Below are positions 61,165-64,000 of a stretch of 64,000 nucleotides of DNA, piece after piece (within the stretch, counting starts at the first letter, position 1; each line of letters opens with the position of its first letter). Source of the stretch: an uncultured Sphingomonadales bacterium (GTDB lineage Bacteria; Pseudomonadota; Alphaproteobacteria; Sphingomonadales; Sphingomonadaceae). Where the stretch lies: contig CAIJLZ010000016.1 in the NCBI GenBank assembly GCA_903821605.1, positions 1 through 64,000 on the forward strand, written 5' to 3'. The notes below the pieces were generated by a model, which was given only the letters and a program-made list of their open reading frames with translations, was not told the DNA's origin and made no database searches. The position numbers and the translations under genes are program-made.

Positions 61165-62196
61165 ATGATCAACCGCAGAATTCTTCTTTCCGCAGCCGCC
61201 TTTGGGCTGCTGGCCACGCTCGGCGCTTGCTCGGGTGGCGACAAGACGTCCGATGACAGCAAGACGATCGAACTGACCAACGTGTCCTATGATCCGACGC
61301 GAGAGCTATACAAGGCGATCAACGACGCCTTCGCTCAGAAGTGGAAAGCCGAAAATGGCCAGACCGTGACCTTCCAGATGAGCCATGGCGGCTCGGGCAA
61401 ACAATCGCGCGCGATCATCGATGGGCTGGAAGCGGACGTTGCGACCCTCGCACTCGCTTATGATATCGACGCCATTGCCGATAAGGGCAAGCTCCTGCCC
61501 GCCAACTGGCAGGCCTCGCTGCCCGATAACAGCGCGCCTTACACCTCGACCATCGTGTTTCTGGTGCGCAAGGGCAACCCCAAGCACATTACTGATTGGG
61601 GCGATCTCGCCAAGCCGGGCGTGAGCGTCATCACACCCAACCCCAAGACGAGTGGCGGTGCGCGCTGGAATTTCCTCGCCGCATGGGCCTATGGCCGCAA
61701 GGCGGGCGGATCGGACGCCGCAGCCGAACAATTCGTGTCGAAGCTGTATGGCAATGTGCCGGTGCTTGATAGCGGCGCGCGTGGTTCGACCACGACCTTT
61801 GTCGAACGCGGCATCGGCGACGTGCTGCTCGCATGGGAAAACGAAGCCTTCCTCGCCGAACAGGAACTGGGCAAGGGGAAGTTCGAAATCGTGGTCCCAA
61901 GCATTTCCGTCCTTGCCGAGCCATCGGTCGCCGTCGTGTCCGAGAATGCGAAGAAGCATGGCACCGAAAAGGTCGCCGACGCCTATCTCCGCTTCCTCTA
62001 CACCCCAGAAGCCCAGACGGTTATCGCCCGCAACTTCTATCGTCCCCGTGACCCGCAGGTGGCCGCCCAGTTCAAGGACCAGTTCCCGACGATCAACCTC
62101 GTCACCATCGACAAGGATTTCGGCGGCTGGAAGAAGGCGCAGGCAACCTATTTCGATGATGGCGGCGTGTTCGACCGAATTTACACCAAGAAGTAA
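61165..62196 (+). CDS. Sulfate ABC transporter substrate-binding protein
   Basis: 343 residues from ATG 61165 (GGAGG upstream). The N-terminal hydrophobic stretch ends in a lipobox-like LGAC, so it is probably a lipoprotein rather than a freely secreted periplasmic protein. The sulfate-binding family pattern is clear: [63 protein letters not shown] and C-terminal [24 protein letters not shown]. It hands sulfate or thiosulfate to the CysT-CysW permease encoded downstream. Sulfate versus thiosulfate preference cannot be decided. Confidence 0.9.
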   Translation: MINRRILLSAAAFGLLATLGACSGGDKTSDDSKTIELTNVSYDPTRELYKAINDAFAQKWKAENGQTVTFQMSHGGSGKQSRAIIDGLEADVATLALAYDIDAIADKGKLLPANWQASLPDNSAPYTSTIVFLVRKGNPKHITDWGDLAKPGVSVITPNPKTSGGARWNFLAAWAYGRKAGGSDAAAEQFVSKLYGNVPVLDSGARGSTTTFVERGIGDVLLAWENEAFLAEQELGKGKFEIVVPSISVLAEPSVAVVSENAKKHGTEKVADAYLRFLYTPEAQTVIARNFYRPRDPQVAAQFKDQFPTINLVTIDKDFGGWKKAQATYFDDGGVFDRIYTKK

Positions 62197-62238
62197 GTCG
62201 CTTTCCCTGTCCTCATCTAATCGAGCAGGCCACTGCAG

Positions 62239-63090
62239 ATGACCCTATTTGCCGCATCGCGTGCGGGCTGGCGACAACCATCGGTGCTACCGGGCTTCGG
62301 GCTGACCTTCGGGTTCAGCCTGACCTGGCTCACGTTGATTGTGCTGATCCCCCTCGCCACGATCTTCCTCAAGACCGCTGGCATGGGCTGGTCCGCCTTT
62401 TGGGCGGTTGGCTTTTCCGACCGGGCGCTGGCGGCCTATCGCCTGAGCTTTGGAACGGCGGCGGCAGCAGGGGTGGTCAATGCCCTTTTCGGCTTGCTCG
62501 TGGCGTGGGTGCTGGTGCGTTACCAATTCCCCGGCAAGAAACTGGTCAGCGCCCTGGTCGATTTGCCGTTCGCCCTTCCCACCGCCGTGGCAGGCATCGC
62601 GCTGACCGCGCTTTACGCCCCCAATGGCTGGATCGGCCAATATCTTGAACCCTTAGGCGTCAAAGTCGCCTTCACGCCGATCGGCATCGTCATTGCGCTG
62701 GTGTTCATTGGCCTACCCTTTGTCGTGCGCTCGGTCGAACCGGTGCTGGCCGACTTGGGCAAGGATGTGGAAGAAGCGGCCGCGACATTGGGGGCCAGCC
62801 GCGCCCAGACCTTCGTCCGCATCATCCTGCCCGCGATCGGCCCGGCGCTGCTCACCGGTTTCGCCCTCGCCTTTGCGCGCGGGGTTGGCGAATATGGTTC
62901 GGTCATTTTCATTTCCGGCAACATGCCCGGCAAGACCGAGATTGCACCGCTGCTGATTGTCACCCAGTTGGAGCAATATGCCTATGATGGCGCGACCGCG
63001 ATTGCGACCGTCATGATGGTCGCCTCCTTTGCCATCCTGCTCGGCATCAACCTGATTCAGGCATGGTCACGGCGGAGGGCCATGGCATGA
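62239..63090 (+). CDS. cysT: Sulfate ABC transporter permease CysT (CysU)
   Basis: 283 residues with about six membrane segments; the ABC-permease EAA loop reads [52 protein letters not shown] is characteristic of CysT. It forms the inner-membrane channel with CysW, whose start overlaps this gene's stop. Confidence 0.93.
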   Translation: MTLFAASRAGWRQPSVLPGFGLTFGFSLTWLTLIVLIPLATIFLKTAGMGWSAFWAVGFSDRALAAYRLSFGTAAAAGVVNALFGLLVAWVLVRYQFPGKKLVSALVDLPFALPTAVAGIALTALYAPNGWIGQYLEPLGVKVAFTPIGIVIALVFIGLPFVVRSVEPVLADLGKDVEEAAATLGASRAQTFVRIILPAIGPALLTGFALAFARGVGEYGSVIFISGNMPGKTEIAPLLIVTQLEQYAYDGATAIATVMMVASFAILLGINLIQAWSRRRAMA

Positions 63091-63929
63091 GCCGCGCCGC
63101 TGCCGTCACCGAAAGCCGTCTCGCCCGCGCCCTGTTGATTGGCGGCGCGATGGCGTTCCTTGGCTTCTTCCTGCTGCTGCCGCTACTTGCCGTCTTTTCG
63201 GAGGGGCTAAAGCAGGGCTGGAGCGCCTTTGCCGCCGCTATTGTCGAGCATGACGCACTGGCTGCGATCCGGCTAACGTTGATCATCGCCGTGATCAGCG
63301 TGCCGCTGAACGTGGTTTTCGGCATCGCCGCGAGCTGGGCCATCGCCAAATTCAACTTCAAGGGCAAAAGCCTGTTGATCACACTGATCGATCTGCCCTT
63401 CTCGGTTTCACCGGTGGTCTCGGGCCTGATTTTCGTGCTGCTGTTCGGCGCGCATGGCCTGTTGGGGCCATGGTTGCAGGCGCATGACCTGAAGATCATC
63501 TTCGCCGTGCCGGGGATCGTGCTGGCGACCGTGTTCATCACCTTCCCCTTTGTCGCGCGGGAACTGATCCCGCTGATGATGGAACAGGGCAAGGATGACG
63601 AGGAAGCCGCCGTGTCGCTTGGCGCCAATGGCTGGCAGACCTTCTGGCATGTCACCCTGCCCAATATCCGCTGGGGCCTGCTCTATGGCGTGCTGCTCTG
63701 CAATGCGCGGGCAATGGGCGAATTTGGCGCGGTCTCCGTCGTATCCGGCCATATTCGCGGCATGACCAACACCATGCCGCTGCATGTGGAGATTCTCTAT
63801 AACGAATATGATTTCGTCGGCGCTTTCGCGGTCGCCTCGCTGCTTGCCGTTCTCGCGCTGGTGACGCTGGTCGCCAAGAGCGTGCTCGAATGGCGCTTCG
63901 ACTATCATCATGGGGGAGCGGGACATTGA
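63087..63929 (+). CDS. cysW: Sulfate ABC transporter permease CysW
   Basis: 280 residues from ATG 63087 (GGAGGG upstream, overlapping the cysT stop). The EAA loop is [23 protein letters not shown], and the CysW-type [39 protein letters not shown] is present. About six transmembrane helices. Its stop overlaps the cysA start. Confidence 0.93.
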   Translation: MSRAAAVTESRLARALLIGGAMAFLGFFLLLPLLAVFSEGLKQGWSAFAAAIVEHDALAAIRLTLIIAVISVPLNVVFGIAASWAIAKFNFKGKSLLITLIDLPFSVSPVVSGLIFVLLFGAHGLLGPWLQAHDLKIIFAVPGIVLATVFITFPFVARELIPLMMEQGKDDEEAAVSLGANGWQTFWHVTLPNIRWGLLYGVLLCNARAMGEFGAVSVVSGHIRGMTNTMPLHVEILYNEYDFVGAFAVASLLAVLALVTLVAKSVLEWRFDYHHGGAGH

Positions 63930-64000
63930 TTACCGTCCAGAATATTTCCAAGCGCTTTGGCGACTATCCGGCGCTGCATGACATCAACCTGACGATCCAG
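63926..64000 (+). CDS. cysA: Sulfate ABC transporter ATPase CysA, 5' fragment
   Basis: Cut by the window edge. The frame after the cysW stop reads [19 protein letters not shown], the usual N-terminus of a CysA-type ATPase (xVxNIxKxFGxxxALxDIxL). The start codon appears to be TTG (63926), overlapping the cysW TGA, with GGGGGAG upstream. Only about 25 residues are visible. Confidence 0.85.
   Translation, partial: MITVQNISKRFGDYPALHDINLTIQ

Overview
The window looks like chromosomal DNA of a GC-rich alphaproteobacterium, most likely a member of the Sphingomonadales. The reasons are the two large TonB-dependent receptors with a 'DIVVTA' N-terminal box, the many Rieske oxygenases, SDRs and NTF2-like proteins, a SUV3-like helicase, orphan Flp-type pilins and a ScfR/RamB-type regulator beside isocitrate lyase. 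This is judged from gene content only. No rRNA, tRNA, CRISPR array or insertion sequence was recognised.

Left end (0-7 kb): a restriction island on the minus strand, with type I hsdM-hsdS (hsdS apparently frame-damaged at its 3' end) and a single-chain MmeI-like nuclease-methyltransferase. A Flp-like pilin gene carrying a hexanucleotide microsatellite follows. At 7-14 kb are isocitrate lyase with a divergent ScfR-type regulator, then a DSF-synthase-like crotonase (RpfF family) that overlaps tail-to-tail with a membrane GGDEF-EAL protein.

Centre (14-56 kb): a large catabolic region. It starts with a CoA-thioester block: a kinase/acyl-CoA dehydrogenase pair like a split ACAD10/11, then a DUF35-thiolase-ACAD-E1alpha-E1beta-E2 operon, with a LuxR-type regulator and another ACAD beside it. 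A small probably acquired cassette (DUF3467-like, BECR-nuclease-like, DUF2283) interrupts it. The core, 27-51 kb, holds seven Rieske oxygenase alpha subunits in three sequence subgroups (3+2+2), one Rieske ferredoxin, five SDRs, several NTF2/SnoaL proteins (one a tandem fusion), ThuA, GFA, EthD and TIM-barrel proteins, an acyl-CoA ligase, a TetR regulator and two TonB-dependent receptors. Two medium-chain NADP-dependent reductases follow. The sensible reading is uptake of a hydrophobic, probably polycyclic or terpenoid compound through the receptors, repeated oxygenation, dehydrogenation by SDRs and ene-reduction by the MDRs, CoA activation and beta-oxidation-like or aldol cleavage. The substrate cannot be named from sequence.

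Right end (56-64 kb): a SUV3-like helicase overlapping a GMC oxidoreductase, a small Flp pilin, and the start of a sulfate ABC transporter operon (sbp-cysT-cysW-cysA, the last cut by the window edge). Two matched dyad repeats precede that operon.
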